A program made the translations under genes and the position numbers. A DNA stretch of 64,000 nt from Piper betle (Eukaryota > Streptophyta > Magnoliopsida > Piperales > Piperaceae). Position 1 is the stretch's first letter; each line of letters opens with the position of its first letter. The stretch lies in NCBI GenBank assembly GCA_033002965.1, contig JAURVB010003444.1, positions 1 to 64,000 on the forward strand, read 5' to 3'. This document shows, in pieces, positions 45,163 to 58,218 of this stretch. Below the pieces are notes generated by a model. That model did not search any database. It was not told the DNA's origin and was given only the letters and a program-made list of their open reading frames with translations.

Positions 45163-45744
45163 GAGTACTCGGCCTCTATGCTCAGGGCCATGAGTGATAC
45201 AGAGGATGTAGAGAGCTGAAGGAAAAGGAAAAGAAATTGATGTTCCCACGCAAGGCATAGTTTTAAAGTTTGTCGAGGCATGAGATGAGATATAATGGGA
45301 CGCTGTTGAGCTGAAGCTGACTGCTCCTAATTAGAGCCCTTATGAGAGATTCTGCAAAGAAGTATATAGAAGTTTCATTTAACAGGAGAGTTAGCGCTCG
45401 TGTGCCACTTTAGGTATTAGTTATTTCTAGACCAGTAACTCCAACTACAGATATTTTTCCTATTATATATGTAGATCTTGTGCTCCTGAGTCAGATTTGG
45501 TGGGAGGACAGATAAATGCTACACACACTTAAGTTCAACGCAGTTATTTTCTTTCATATTTTTATTTATATTTTCTGAGTTTCACATATATTTAGCAATT
45601 TTTTCCATTTGTCTTAACGCCAAGTGGGTTATTTCTATCTATATTATTTATCGAGTCAAATAGATTACTAGCTTTAGACATGACTCGATTCGATCATAAT
45701 TTTTTTTATTCGGTTCTTAAGTGAACCGAAATTGCAGTGTCACA

Positions 45745-46869
45745 ATTTTTTGTATCTGAGTCATGTCTTGGTCAATTGGGATGAAAGACTTTTGTTTTGA
45801 GTCAAGTGTGTGGAGCTATCCTTAGCCAAGCTAACAAGTATTTGCCTTGGTCTTTTCTCAGGATTTTAGATTGTGTGCTTAATTAAACCTAAGCAGTGTA
45901 TATTTCAGTGTTAATAGTTAGAGAAGTTATGAGATGGACATAAGATCATGATTGCAATAGATTCTAGCATGGATCTGAGAGGAATGTCATGATATACTTA
46001 GAGACACGTATTTACTTTTACCGCGCTAGAGATTTGGACGACTTAAGAGTGTCCACATGCTTAGTTAGCTGAGGTTGAGTTGAATGGTGACCAAAAGTAC
46101 TTAGAACTTTGGTGACCACATTGCAGCACTTGCCTACCTTCCACCTTGGGGCATGGTGTACATTATGACACAGATTTATAAGAGATGGCATCAATAGGGA
46201 GATTGGAGTATGGAGCTGCTCACATAGTTACGTGAGACATGAGCATGGACCATCGAGTGCCTTACACAAATCCATTAGGCATAGTCCAAGGTCTACCTTG
46301 GAGAACTTAGACCTTCACATAGATCATTGTGGATAGAGGATGTGGCTATGCCAACAAATCCACGTAAACACTTAAAGCACTTGGAGCATAGATTAGAATT
46401 GGGATAGATGACTGGGATGGATCACTTCCAGGAGATAATAGTCGATGAGGATGAGTAGCAAGGTGAATATATAGTCTTATGGACACTTCACCGCCTCCTC
46501 CTCTTAAACTAGTGTTTATCTGTCCCAACAGTATTGTTGGCCACTCTTTAACAGACAGAGGCATGAACACATTAAGGACGATCGAGATTATCTTTAACCA
46601 CAGATTTAGATGATTGACCTGATTTCACTTGATCTGCAAGGGCCAAATCAGTGATTGTTATTGAGAACCAGTCAGCACTTATGGGAGTAGTCACTCCATA
46701 TTCCAGGAGTTCAATGTGGGCTCAACATAGGTTCACTATCGTATGCATTACCACCATGATCCAGACCCCTCCGGATCAGACATGCATGATTGGGCAACCT
46801 GAGCGGAGTTAATAGCAGCTACCTCTAAAGAGACTAGATCCCGAGACATTAAAGAACATGTTATCTACC
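45745..46869. other. Unassigned, stop-rich sequence
   Basis: Moderately GC, with phrases such as KHLEHRLELG (plus, about 46375-46410) that hint at an old gag, but no domain can be supported on either strand. Confidence 0.4.
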
Positions 46870-47315
46870 TAAGGTGTTTGACAAATCCACGCTTGCTAGG
46901 GCAGTCGCCAAAGGCCTTTCCTGTGGCTCCATAAGAATGCTTGTTATTGGTTGGCTAGCTTATTGGTCTATTTCATTTAGACTTTCGCCGGTTTGCTTGG
47001 TTGTCATCTTCTCTCCTAGATGCACTTCCCAATGCGACGAAGGCTCGCCTATTTAAGGCCAGTGCATTGTCAAGTGCCAATTCAAGTTGTCTAATCTATC
47101 TTGAAGTTGTTCGTTCGAGTTCAGGTTTTCATTTTGCAGGGCGGCTAGCTCACCCACATTTGTGGTGGATTGTACTTGTACTTCAAGTTGATTTGCTACA
47201 AGTGCGTTGGAAAGTTCTCCTCCACTAGTACCCTTTTGTCTTGCTAAATTCCTTGTCTCGGGGGTTATCTTTCCGTATGCACTATCTGTTCAAACTGCAC
47301 TACTACCTCTTGACG
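46870..47315 (-). pseudogene. Start of a gag with coiled coil, minus strand
   Basis: Directly after the primer site (47316-47334) the minus strand is open: RQKGTSGGELSNALVANQ, VQSTTNVGELAALQNENL and EQLQDRLDNL, a polar N-terminus with a coiled coil, as in gags of Tat/Ogre-type gypsy elements. The frame closes near 47050 and continues only in another frame (NRRAFVALGSA), so it is broken. Confidence 0.45.
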
Positions 47316-47334
47316 GTCCCTAGTGGAGTTGCCA
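47316..47334 (-). promoter_or_regulatory. Primer-site-like sequence TGGCAACTCCACTAGGGAC
   Basis: On the minus strand this resembles the TGGCGACTCC..TGGGGAC primer site described for Tat/Ogre-group gypsy elements (tRNA-Arg type). It separates LTR-like sequence (right) from a gag start (left). Confidence 0.45.
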
Positions 47335-47335
47335 A

Positions 47336-50300
47336 AATATATTTAGGTATGGGATTACCGCCCCGGCAAATCACGTATTTGAATCGAGGTTAGAGGAACC
47401 AAGGCTCCCTTGCATCGCAAAGAAATAGTGCGATAAAATAAAATGTCACAAACAAGGAATAACACACAAGAATTTTTACGTAATTCCTTAGGGTTTAATT
47501 TAAATCCTTAAGTCAGTACACGATGAGATTGGTACTCAACTAATTTTCTGGTTTTTACAAATTACAAGATTTATTGAATTTCCCACCGGTTTGAACCCTA
47601 CCTTGAAATGCATGCCCGAATTTGAAACTCCAAGTTCCATGGATTCCGTCATCCAATTATCGCCGGACAATAATATCAAGCTTCATACGAAACAATACAC
47701 AGGAATATCTTGAAACGAAATTCGGGTTGAATAGAATTTGACCAAATTAATTGGCTTGGTTCGCCTCACTGCAAACATTCGCCGGTTCCGTATTTTAAGT
47801 GGATCGGCAACTTGGGGCTACAAATCACATACGGGCAAGACTTAGATGGGTAAATGGGTCGCCGGCCTTCTCTGAGTTCCCTTCTTCTATTTGACGCAAC
47901 GGTCGTGGAAGGATTTCCTTTAAGTGATAACTCCTACTAAAACTCTCCCGCGGGTGTGAATCTCCTCCCCAATCTGGAATTCAGAAATATTTCTTGGCAT
48001 CAGCACCACGGCGAGGCAAAAATCCCACGGCGAGCAGCGGCTAGGAGAAAGTCATTTTCCTTCTTCTCTTCTCATAGTTGCTCTGCATTCCAATGGCTGC
48101 CCTTTGCACCGGTAGGTTAATAACCAACAATTCACCTTCAAGCTTCAGCACCTGGCAGCTTTCTGGTGGAGCAACAACTCCATCTCAACACCAAGAAATT
48201 CATCTATCAATTGGTTGGGTCGTAAATCATTTGATAATTGTTGCGAACAGAGGATGGCGACAACGAAGGCTTCACAGCGGCAAAATCGACCTCTGTCTTC
48301 TCCAATAATCTTTTACTCTGGTCCACTATTAGGCATGGATGAAGGGGACTACTTCACATCTGCCCTGTAAGACTTCCCGGTGAAGGTGATCAGCAACAAC
48401 CTTCCCTTCCTCGGAGGGTCAGCAAGGCAATAAATCCTACGTAGTACTCCGTTTTCAACAAGCGTTCTCCTTGGTAGTTCTCTAGCAGCAATTGGGTAAC
48501 AGCCGGAAGAACTCCGACGAGGCAACAGGCATGCGACGATGAGACGGTAAGAAGGTTTCCAACTTTAAACAGAGATGAAGTCTTGAGGTGAGGGTGCCCG
48601 TCCTCTTCTTCACATGGAGCAACCCATCAGCACAGCTCTCCCCTGTTCGGGTACTTCTAATCCTCGGTTCAGACTATGGCGTTCCGGCTAAGTGCAAAGC
48701 TGCGAAGTATCCGGCGGGCTGGCGATAAACAGGGCTTTAAAGCGGCTACAAGCTTCGGCGACTTTAACAACAGCGGCAACCAAAAGCTTCTTCTCTCGAC
48801 AAAACCAACAACGTCACCTTTCTAGGTCCGATCGGCGCAAAACAGAGGATTTAGAGGGTGTTCATCACGGCGAGGCAGAGCAGAGTTCGAAGGTGACAGC
48901 AAGCTTTTCCTATGGCGAGTCTGGTCTTGTATTTGTTCCTCACAATGAAAGGGATCCAATGGCAATGACGGCGTGGCCGGAGATGGCCTGACCTGGCCGG
49001 ACCAAGGTCTGCAAATTTGTGGCTTTCTGTTTTTGCACTGCTTCGATCAAGAACTGCTTGATTTTTTCCGGCGACAGCGGCATCGAACTCTGGCTGGACT
49101 ACATCCAAAACTTAAGATCACTTTGCTAGCTTCACTTTGGACACCACGGTGGGGTTGGGAACGGCCGGCTTTGGTAACAGCCGCGAAATCAGCTCTCGCG
49201 GCAGTTTTCCCCTGTTTTCTACCTTCTCCTTTGGTCAGCTATTTCCTGGGAGGATTCCGGCAATTCTTCAAGGCATGGTAGCTCCCTTGTAGCAACTCCA
49301 GTGATGCCTTTCAGAGAAGTACTTCACACCAGCAAAGCTTCAGTGCGATCTGATTGGACCTGATCCTCCATAGGTGAAGGATGGTAACACAGAGACAAGT
49401 CTTCAAGGCAATTGGACAGCAACTTGGGGGGTAGGGGGACCTTCTCCATGGCAAGACAACAGCAGAGGCTTTGGTGTGGCACGGCTCCGATCAGCAGCTC
49501 GGCTGCACCGTAGCAAGTTTTAAAGCAAGGCTTCAGCAGTTTGCAGCAAGGCGGTGGGACTCTTCTCAACGGCAGGGATTACAAACAGCAGGATTGTGGG
49601 TGAAGGTGCTTCACGGTGACGAGGTTCTCAACTGTGAGGCAGTAAGATACAAGAACTCCGGGCAATGGCGACTTCAAAATGTGTTAGGGAAACAACTGAT
49701 CGAAAGGCGATCTCCTCCCCGGTTATGGAATTCCTCGACGTTGTTCTCCTTGTTGAAATGGCAGGCAGTCGGCTAACTAGGCTCCATGGCTGCAGCGAGT
49801 CTCCAAATTTATTGGGCGATCCTCCATTGCTACGCTTTGTTAAGGAAGCAAAGCAAAACTCTAAGGCAGCAAGGCGGGGCTCCTCCGTAGCGGTGGTAAG
49901 GTTGATCCCAGCACTTCTCCTGAGCAAGGCTTCCTGGCAATGTTCCAAAGCAGTAGGACTCGGGCGTCTCTCTAGTTCATGGCAGCAAAATTGGTCTCGG
50001 CATTGGGGCTCCGGAAGACGGCAAAGACTTCAACGGGCGAGATCGGCAATAAAGCTCCAGGAGACGGAGGAAAATTTGCGGTGTCGGCGGATGCACCCAC
50101 TGGACGTCGGGGAAGAACGCCTCCTGATAATTTACAAAATCTATCGAGTAACGGTGGAAACTATAAAAAAAATTAAATCCTATAATTTTAGACCATCCGT
50201 AAGTTACCTCGTTTACCATACTAAATTAATAAAATAATTAAATAATTAAAATAATAATATTCTAACATGTGTTTTGTTATAAAACTAATTTTGATGTGAA

Positions 50301-50450
50301 ATCTTAAGTTAGATAATAATTAACTAAATTTTCCTAATTAGCAGAATATTATCCAATTATTAAAATAATAAAATAATCCATAATCAAGAGGCATGGGTGT
50401 GGGTTTGACTCCATATCTAAAGGGACTCCATGAGAGCTCTTCGGATCTCC
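47336..50450 (-). mobile_element. Putative long GC-rich LTR (minus)
   Basis: Position next to the primer site implies an LTR. 47860-50160 is far richer in GC than its surroundings, with recurring CAAGGC/GGCAAC-type phrases and many overlapping short frames in all frames (up to 190 codons at 49665-50237), none of which I recognise. 50170-50450 is AT-rich and may hold U3. The outer end is not defined. Confidence 0.4.
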
Positions 50451-50499
50451 ACTATCCAACTTAAAATTTAATTAAGAGGGATAAATTCTGAAATGTGTC

Positions 50500-52390
50500 T
50501 CCTAAAATAACAAGATCTCCATTTTTACATCCTTCATTTGATTTATCAAAATCTTGTGTAGTTTATGACACACTCACTATGTAATTGTGGTGATGTGATG
50601 TGTTTTCTGTTTAATTTTTTGCTTCGCATATAATATTATTTGCCATATTTAAGGTTATTTGTGTATCATTGCACGCATGTATCACATAGGGTTTGAATAG
50701 TGGTCTATATTGTTATGTTGTGTGGAGTCAAGTTTGTCATGGTAGGACGAGGAACTCATCACATAAGTCCATTTCCTTTGTTTGATTTACTGCTCGGTTC
50801 AATGTGTTTTATTTTCTCAATGTAGGGCATAGGTAGTAGTGTTTTATTAGATCTCACTATCGACACGTCATCTTCTCAATTTTTTGTATTTATAAAACCT
50901 CAAAAATGAAATTTCTTCGTGAGATTTTGAAAAACCAAGATTCAAATAAAAAGTCACAATTTAGCACTATTGATTTTACCCTACCTCGGCCTTACAATTA
51001 TTTTATGTTTTTGAATTTTCTGTGCATGCATGGTAAGCGTGAGTGTGACGCTAACCGAGGGGTTCAGTCGGTAGCCACCTATGGCGCTCAATTAAGGTTA
51101 ATTATATGATTATGATTATCAGTTATAGTACTTGCTAGCAATGTGTATCTCATCATGTGCGTGCTCTCCGTTGAGTATATCCAGATCATGCAATGCTTCA
51201 ATTGTGATCAAATAGGCCCTATCGGCCACAGATATGTCATCATTGACAAGATTTCGGTTCATGCATAGTGCTGTCATGTTACCATTGAGTATTTTGGTTT
51301 GTGTTTGTGGATATCTATGTAGTTATGATTATGCCCTATTGATCGTATTATGTTTAGGATTATGATCATGATGTAGTGTGTGTGGAGAAGTTTCTATTTC
51401 ATTTTAGTTTTCTCTTAGACAATGAGTTGCCCATTTGCCAATTTATTGATTTCTCTTATTAGTTGTTTTGGATTCAGTGACACTTATTACTGACCCATTT
51501 TCTTATATTTATATAGGTGAGCTGTGATGGCATTGGCCGACTTACGTGCATGGATTAAGTGGATGCTAATTGTTTTGAGTCCGTTGCATTTTAATATGTA
51601 TTGTGCATCTCCCTCCTTGTTTTGAAGACAGAGGTGTTATTGGCTACAATGTTTTCGATGTGAATTGTGGGGTTTTAGGCCATTTTAAATGCAAGTCAGA
51701 TTTTCATACACTTAGTTTGTTTATCCATAACTATATTTTCCTATTTTGAAGATAGAATATTTTGGGGTACGCATATCTAACTTATTTTGTGCAGGAATTC
51801 TCCAAGCTCTATAGTCCTGGAACTGAAGGTTAAATAAGTCCAACGTATGCTAAACCATGTTACCTATATAAATACTTGGAGCGAAGATGAAACATGGGTT
51901 GGAGGAGCTTTTAGGTTGTTTTATTTTACAGGAGAAGAGCCCATGTGAAGGCTAGACAAACCAACATCATGAAGCCATAGTAAATTTGATGTGAGTTGGA
52001 ACACCTCCTGAATATTTCTTTGTGAAAATTGAAAATTTTGGAATGTTCAATTTGTGATTTTATAAATTATGAATTTTACATGTTGTAAAAATTTTTCCAA
52101 TGTCCTAATTATAAGGGAGACTGCTATATTTTCTTCAGAAATTTTAGTCTCCCTTGTAACTTCGACACATGTAGGTTGTCCTATTTTTATGAGCCTGACC
52201 ATAGAAGTTTGTACATGTATTTGGTATTTTGTTTGCACATTACAATCCTTTAGGTTTCTGTCTTCTGACTCCTTGAATGGTTTAGGTCCATGTTGGTCAG
52301 TTTAGTATTTTAATGGCTTATAAATTAGCATACCAAAGTTTATCATTTCAATTTGATTCGCAAGTAGGCCAAATCGGGGGTGTTGCAATG
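50500..52390 (-). mobile_element. LTR fragment related to the solo LTR at 54604-58491
   Basis: Runs parallel to 55330-56960 and 58230-58491 in the same order: the TTTATTAGATC..ACTA, CACTATT/CGCTATC..CCTTA, TGTGACRCYMACCGAGGGG and GCTCTC.GTTGAGTATATCC blocks, CATGGGTTGGAGGAGCTT.TAGGT near 51900/56720, and the end GGTGTTGCA (52390). It lacks the first about 700 bp, including the CT-rich block, and is uninterrupted by the hAT element present in the other copy. Confidence 0.7.
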
Positions 52391-54598
52391 TTGGGATACG
52401 ATTGTGATGTTTGCATACCATTAACTACTAAATACATAGTTTACAAGTTTTTTAAGATTTATTGTCATTGTATTGAGGGTAGGAACAAGAATGCTAACAT
52501 ACATTTTTATTGTATAGAGCTGAGAACAAAAGTGGAAAAAAGAGAGTGTTGGCAACGTTATGATGGAAACACATTGATGGATGAAGTCAGACCCATCACT
52601 AGAGTGTTTTGAAGAGGTTGGTTTCATGGGCATGTATATATTATTTTACTTAATATATATTATGAAATTACATTAGAGTTGTTGACTTTCATTTGCAGGT
52701 CAAAAAGAGTGGTTGCAGCTGACTGAGGTTAGCATGCACTCCTTTGAGAATGTGGAGGTAGTGGAGCATCATGGTGAATTAAAGCATGATCACCATGAAC
52801 TCCTTCTCAACCAAAATTTGTAGTGACCACGACTACAATAAGTGACGTTGAAAAGCAAAGAAATAATCATGGTTATGCCATATTCACTCTAATGTTTGCT
52901 CTCTGTGTTAGTCACAATGATTGTTCGTTTCTCATAGCTTGGCGTATTCCTTTTATGTTGTAAATTATTTGCATGCATTTATAGTTAACCTCAATTGACG
53001 AAATTTAATTTATGTCCTATGCAACATAAAATGGAGACTTGGGGTTGTTATGTCAGTGATTTGCGGTGTTGTTGATGATGATATCTGATATAAGGTCTGG
53101 CCAAAAGTTGCTGATCCAACTTAAAGGTTGACAAGGACAAAACAATGAGTGCTTTGTGACATTCGTTTGACAACTATGAATTGTATAAATTTTAATTATC
53201 ATGCTACAACCTTAAAGAATGACTTGTAAGTTTGTAATTGCATTTCCAATTTAATCTATCTTTTATCATATCAATGTGTCGATAGCTTTGGTTTTAGCCA
53301 AGCCATATGTTTGCATTAGAATTTTCACAAACATAATAGTCAGATAGATTACAAGCATGTTATCCATTTATGGTTCTAAGGATAATTTTTTACATTAGAT
53401 ATAGGGAGGCATACAAGTCATTACAACAGGTCGTCATTTCACTTTCACTATACGTTTGTAGTTGGAATTTCACAAAAATAGTAATTGCTCACACTTGAAG
53501 TAATGTTATGATTAATAGGTTGTAAGGGCAATAGGCATGCATTAAACATAGCAAGGTAATTTAATCATTACAACAGGATTTGGTATCACTTTGACCTCCG
53601 TTATCCATATTACTTACATGCATTACATGCCTTTCATACATATAATCTATATATATCTTACTCTAACACAGAGAATATCACCTTGTCATAACTTTGAAGC
53701 TAACTTTTACACAAAAAATGACACTTCATTGTTGTTGCATATCCAATCGGACATCTTTATACTGTATCTAGATAACACTTTAATAAGGGGTTTCAATGTC
53801 AAAATAACACAAAAAAGTAAAGGTAGTAGATAATTATACACAATAAATATTGAAGATAATAAATAGTATGGTAAATTAAAATACTTTTTTTGCATAAAAA
53901 TCACTTATGCCTATATTTACTATGACTATTCCTCGCATTATAAAAACAGCCACATTATTTGAAGCTTTTAAGTAAGAGTTGTAAATACATTTAGGTATGT
54001 GGACTATTGGCACATAACATCACATAGTAACACATAGATACAATGAAGGAAAATTTATCCTACTTACTGACAAGTCTATCAGCCTACCTACATACTAGTG
54101 AGGTATCATATCATCCTGTTATGATATAAATAACTCATACATGTACTACAAACAAACATTTTATATATGACACATGAACCACTTTTGCATATTATAATGC
54201 TGGTAACCATATAACACATGCATGAATGAACATAAACTCTACCATGCATGTTTTTATATGAAACATCTTCTAAATATATAATATTGTAAGCTTGTCATCC
54301 TCTGCTTGCACAAACCCATCAACAAGTTGTTGTGATGGCCCATTGACAATTTGTTTACCTAATGTGCAACTCCTAACTCCATGGCATTGTACAATGTCCT
54401 TCCCAATCACTAGCCATTATCATGATTATCCTTACTCTTGTCTTCGTTTACCCCTCTTATATAACTTACGACAGTCGCAGTTAGGGCTGAAGCGAGTTAC
54501 CCATGACTAAACATCATCTACTAACCTCCATCTCTACTCTCACAACTACAATATATGAATCTCACACTCCTCTCTCTGACTAGCCACTATCAACACCA
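52391..54598. other. Unassigned AT-rich sequence between two related LTRs
   Basis: No gene, primer site or domain could be recognised. Because the right LTR has its own target repeat, this is probably host sequence or an older element rather than the interior of one element with both LTRs. Confidence 0.5.
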
Positions 54599-54879
54599 TC
54601 CATTGTAAAACTTGGCTTGTCAACCTAGTGTTTTACGTGTGGTTTATCATTAGCTTGATTTCAGTAACACGCGGTCGATCAGATTAGATCGGTCTGATGC
54701 TAGGAGGATCTTTATTTATTATTATGAGCTTGGGCATTGGACATGTTCGCTGTTAAATTGTTCTAGTTGGCCCAATTACCTAGCCAGCGACTACATTGTT
54801 TTGGTTGTTTAGTGTAGCTTAGGGTCGTGTCATGTGTGGTCTTATTGAGAGTCATATGCATTTAGGGTGTATCTCTAGG

Positions 54880-55240
54880 CTTTTCTTTTCCCTTTCCTCC
54901 TCTTTTTCTCCTCTATCTTTCCCTCTTTTCTCTCTCTCTCCTCTCTCTCTTTCGACCCTTCTTTTCTTTTTCTTTTTCTTTCCCGTTTTTCCTTCCCTCT
55001 TTTCTTCTTTCCCTTCTTCTCCCTTCCCCTATTGTTCTTTTCTACACCCCCCCATCCCCATCTCTTCCTTTCCCTTCCCTTCTCCCTTCCCTTCTCCTAT
55101 TCCCTTTTACCCCCTTTCTCCCTTTCTCCCTCTCTACTTGGCCGCCTCTTCTCTCCCTAGTTGCCGTCCTTGTCGTTCGCTCGTCTCCTCTTCTTCCTTC
55201 CTCTCTTCCCTTCCCTGCCGAGGTAGGCTGCTCTCTACCC
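54880..55240. repeat. CT-rich low-complexity block
   Basis: Long runs of TCTCTCTCTC and CCCTTCC sequence produce an apparent 145-codon Ser/Pro/Phe frame (54832-55269) that is not credible as a gene. Confidence 0.8.
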
Positions 55241-56970
55241 CTTTTTCTTTTCTTTTGGCACAACCATGATGTGTGGCATGTAAGCCTCCTTGTTTAATTG
55301 TCCCAAATCTCCCAAGCATTCTGATGTCTCTTATTAGACTTAAGTATGAGGGTTGAATCCCAAAAAAATTTTCATAATGAACCACAATCTTTTCTCTCGA
55401 TATCTGTATTTATTTTTTCAAAATCTTAAATAGTTATAATGATGATGCTATCTATGAAATAATGAGTGCAATGTAAAGTTTAAATTTCTCCCCATTTGCA
55501 TGTCATGTCACTTGTTGTATTTAGGATTGTCTTCATGCCATTGAACGCATAGGTCCGTTAGGACTCCTCTTTGATTGATTTGTTACTTAATTCTATCACA
55601 GTTTTGTTTTATATCGTAGGATGTATTTAGTAACATTTTATTAGATCCTACTACCTATAGGGCATCTTATCAATTTTTCATATTTATAAAATTTCAAAGT
55701 TGAGATCCCATGATGAGTTTTTAAAAGATGAGATCCGGCTCAAAAGTCACTCTAACGCTATCTATCAGCCCCTTCCTAAGCCTTATACTTATGTATGATT
55801 TTTGGATTTTCTATATATGCATGATGGATAGGAGTGTGACACCCACCGAGGGGCCCATCCAATACCCACTAGTGGTGTTCGATTTAATGGTTAATATTTA
55901 ATATATTATGATTATGATACTCAACTATAGTGCCTGCTAGCAGTGTGTATTCAGTATATGCATGCTCTCTGTTGAGTATATCCTAACCATGCAATGTTTC
56001 AGTTATGATTAGATAGGCCTTATTGGACATAGGCATGTTATCGTCAACCAGATTCTAGCTCATGGATAGTACTAGCACATTACTGTTGAGTATTCTAGTT
56101 TGTGCGCATGTTTATTTCGGTAATTATGTTTAGACCCTATTAGCCATATTTTAGTAAGATGATATAGGTTGTGGAGTATTTTTAATTCATGGTGAAGTTT
56201 CCCATGGATGATGAGTTATCCATTTGCTAGTTTAGAACTGCTTTTCTATTAGTTATTTCCAGATTGGTAATCTTTGATTACTAACATATGTTTTCTATAT
56301 AATATGGTCTTGCAGGGTTTGATCAGAGGGAGCAAGGATTGAGAATGACTCATGTGGTTGCTAACTTGTTTTGTTGGTGCTAACTTGTTTTGTTGGTGTT
56401 GTGTGGTTGCTCTTGATGTGAGACCAATGGGCCATGTGATATGAGTATTATGTGGGCTAGTGAGCCAATACGAATACACATGTATAGAGCCTTTGGGTGT
56501 TTTAAAATGAACTCCAACACCTATGAGGAATTGTATGAAAATGATTATCACTAACCTATGTTTGAGCTATTTAGCAGAAGTATATTTTACGGCATGTAAG
56601 TCTAATTATTTTGTGTAGAAAATTTTCAAGCCCCAAAGTCTAGGAACTGAAGGTTAATATAACCCAGGTATATTAAACCATGTTATTTATGTAGGTATCC
56701 AAATTGAAGAAGAAACATGGGTTGGAGGAGCTTATAGGTTTGTTTGTTTTGTAGGAGAGGGGCTCATGTGAAGACCAGACAAACCAACCACCTTATGAAT
56801 GTTAAAATGTATTGTAAATGTTTGGTGAATGAAATGCGAACTGGGCAAAATGCCTTTGAAATGTTTCTGTGCGTGAAATGTGAAAAATGTGAATGTTTTA
56901 CATTTGTTTTTATAAATTATGAAATTTATATATGAATGTGAACTTTTCTTGTGTCCTAGTTACATGGGCC

Positions 56971-58218
56971 TAGGGGTGGGCATCGGTCGGACAGACATCA
57001 GACTAATTATTGTCCGCGTCGGTCCGAAATTTCGTCGGACAAAATTTGTCCGACCGACTTCGGACATCGAATTATCCGTCGGGCCCAAGCAATGTCCGCG
57101 GATAGACCAAACCCTCTCTGTCGCCGCCACCTCCGCAGCCGCTGCCTCCTCCGCCGCCTGCCGCCGTAGGAGGGTTGGCAATGTCAAAGACGGCCGCGGC
57201 GACGGTCGCCGACGGTGGAATCGACGACGCGAACAGAGGGTATCGACGGCGGAATTGACGACGAGCGGCGATTCCGGCGTCGTGGAGGCCGAGGCGATGC
57301 CGGGGGCGCTCGAGGCATCACGGCAACGCCGCGGCGGGAGCCTGGCGGCGACGATCGGCGGCCGGGCGACGCGGCGGCGGTGGCGGCGGAATCGATGACA
57401 AGCAAAGATTCTGGCGTCGTGGAGGTCGGGCGACGGCGGCAACACCGCGGTGGGGCCTGGCGGCGACGATCGGCCCTCCGGGCAATGCGGCTGCGGCGGC
57501 GGCAGTGACCACGCTAGGGGGCGGCGCGGTTTGGACGGGGAAGAGAATGGGTCGGAGGTTTGATTGATGGCAATATCGTAAATAAGACTTGACTCGCTAA
57601 TGTCTCGAGTTAATAATAATAACTAACTCGAAATAAATCCTAAAAAATCTATAAAATCAGAAAAAATTCCATAAAATAAAATAAACACTACAACATCATA
57701 ATGACATTCTATAACTAATAACCCATCCAAATTCCCCATAACGCGTCCTAATGCGGTAAATGGCCTAAACTAATTCCACGATCAACTATATATAAAATAA
57801 AAATAATAATTGGCATACTTTCATATATTCTGATAACTCATTCTTTTATGTTGTATTCATGATGTTATCATCATATACTTGGGTACGTATGTGTCTCATG
57901 GCTCATATACCCGACCAGCGTCGACTCAGTACACATATTCTAAAACATACTCGACTTGAACCGACAATTGAACCGATTGGTTCATAAGCATAAAACCCTG
58001 ACTCAGATCACTGGTTTTACATTATGTTTATAATGTGATATATTTTTTCGAAGATGGATCATACAAGTTTGTTATTAAATATCGAACACTCGGTCGGTCG
58101 TTTGGTCGGACAAAAAATGTCCATATTTGGTTTGTTTTAATTCGGTCGGTCAAATTCGGTCGGACATACTTCGGACATCGGACAAACAGACAAATTCGGA
58201 CGTCCACGCCCACCCCTA
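56971..58218. mobile_element. Non-autonomous hAT element with CATGGGCC target repeat
   Basis: Perfect 11-bp TIRs TAGGGGTGGGC / GCCCACCCCTA and an exact 8-bp direct repeat CATGGGCC (56963-56970 and 58219-58226). Both subterminal regions are dense in CGGACR/GGTCGG motifs in inverted arrangement (left 56985-57065, right 58095-58200), as expected for transposase binding sites of hAT elements. No transposase. The interior holds GC-rich sequence and a piece of LTR. Confidence 0.9.
57577..58020 (+). repeat. LTR 3' piece carried inside the hAT element
   Basis: Matches the last about 450 bp of the plus solo LTR (37125-37569): AAGACTTGACTCGCT, ATATTCTGATAACTCATT, TATACTTGGGTACG, GACTCAGTACACATATTCT, and the end CACTGGTTTTACA. 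The GC-rich stretch 57100-57540 may be more of the same LTR. Orientation is opposite to the LTR that hosts the hAT element. No 5' LTR end or target repeat was found. Confidence 0.7.

Larger units (their letters stand above)
42497..45744 (-). mobile_element. LTR of the TGTAACACC family, minus orientation
   Basis: In plus coordinates it starts TGTAAAACCCAGC and ends ATTGCAGTGTCACA. Read on the minus strand it starts TGTGACACTGCAATTTCGGT and follows the 3017-bp solo LTR through the block at 44940-45210 (matching 32820-33070) to the GC-rich block at 43090-43700. No TSD is visible (AGAAA against ATTTT). Confidence 0.7.

Noticed and set aside
42497..45744. Solo LTR with target repeat
   Set aside because: The ends fit, but flanking five bases differ (AGAAA and ATTTT), so only an LTR copy is called.
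48692..50237. Several frames of 80-190 codons
   Set aside because: Present in all frames of a GC-rich block, no domain, no splice pattern; treated as LTR-like sequence.
52391..54603. Interior of one element bounded by the LTRs at 50500-52390 and 54604-58491
   Set aside because: The right LTR has its own exact 5-bp target repeat on both sides, so it is a solo LTR and not the partner of the left one; no primer site is present.
54832..55269. 145-codon Ser/Pro/Phe frame
   Set aside because: Pure product of CT-rich low complexity inside an LTR.
56919..57508. Arg/Gly/Ala-rich frames of 97-161 codons on both strands
   Set aside because: Lie inside a hAT element in GC-rich repeats; mutually overlapping on both strands.
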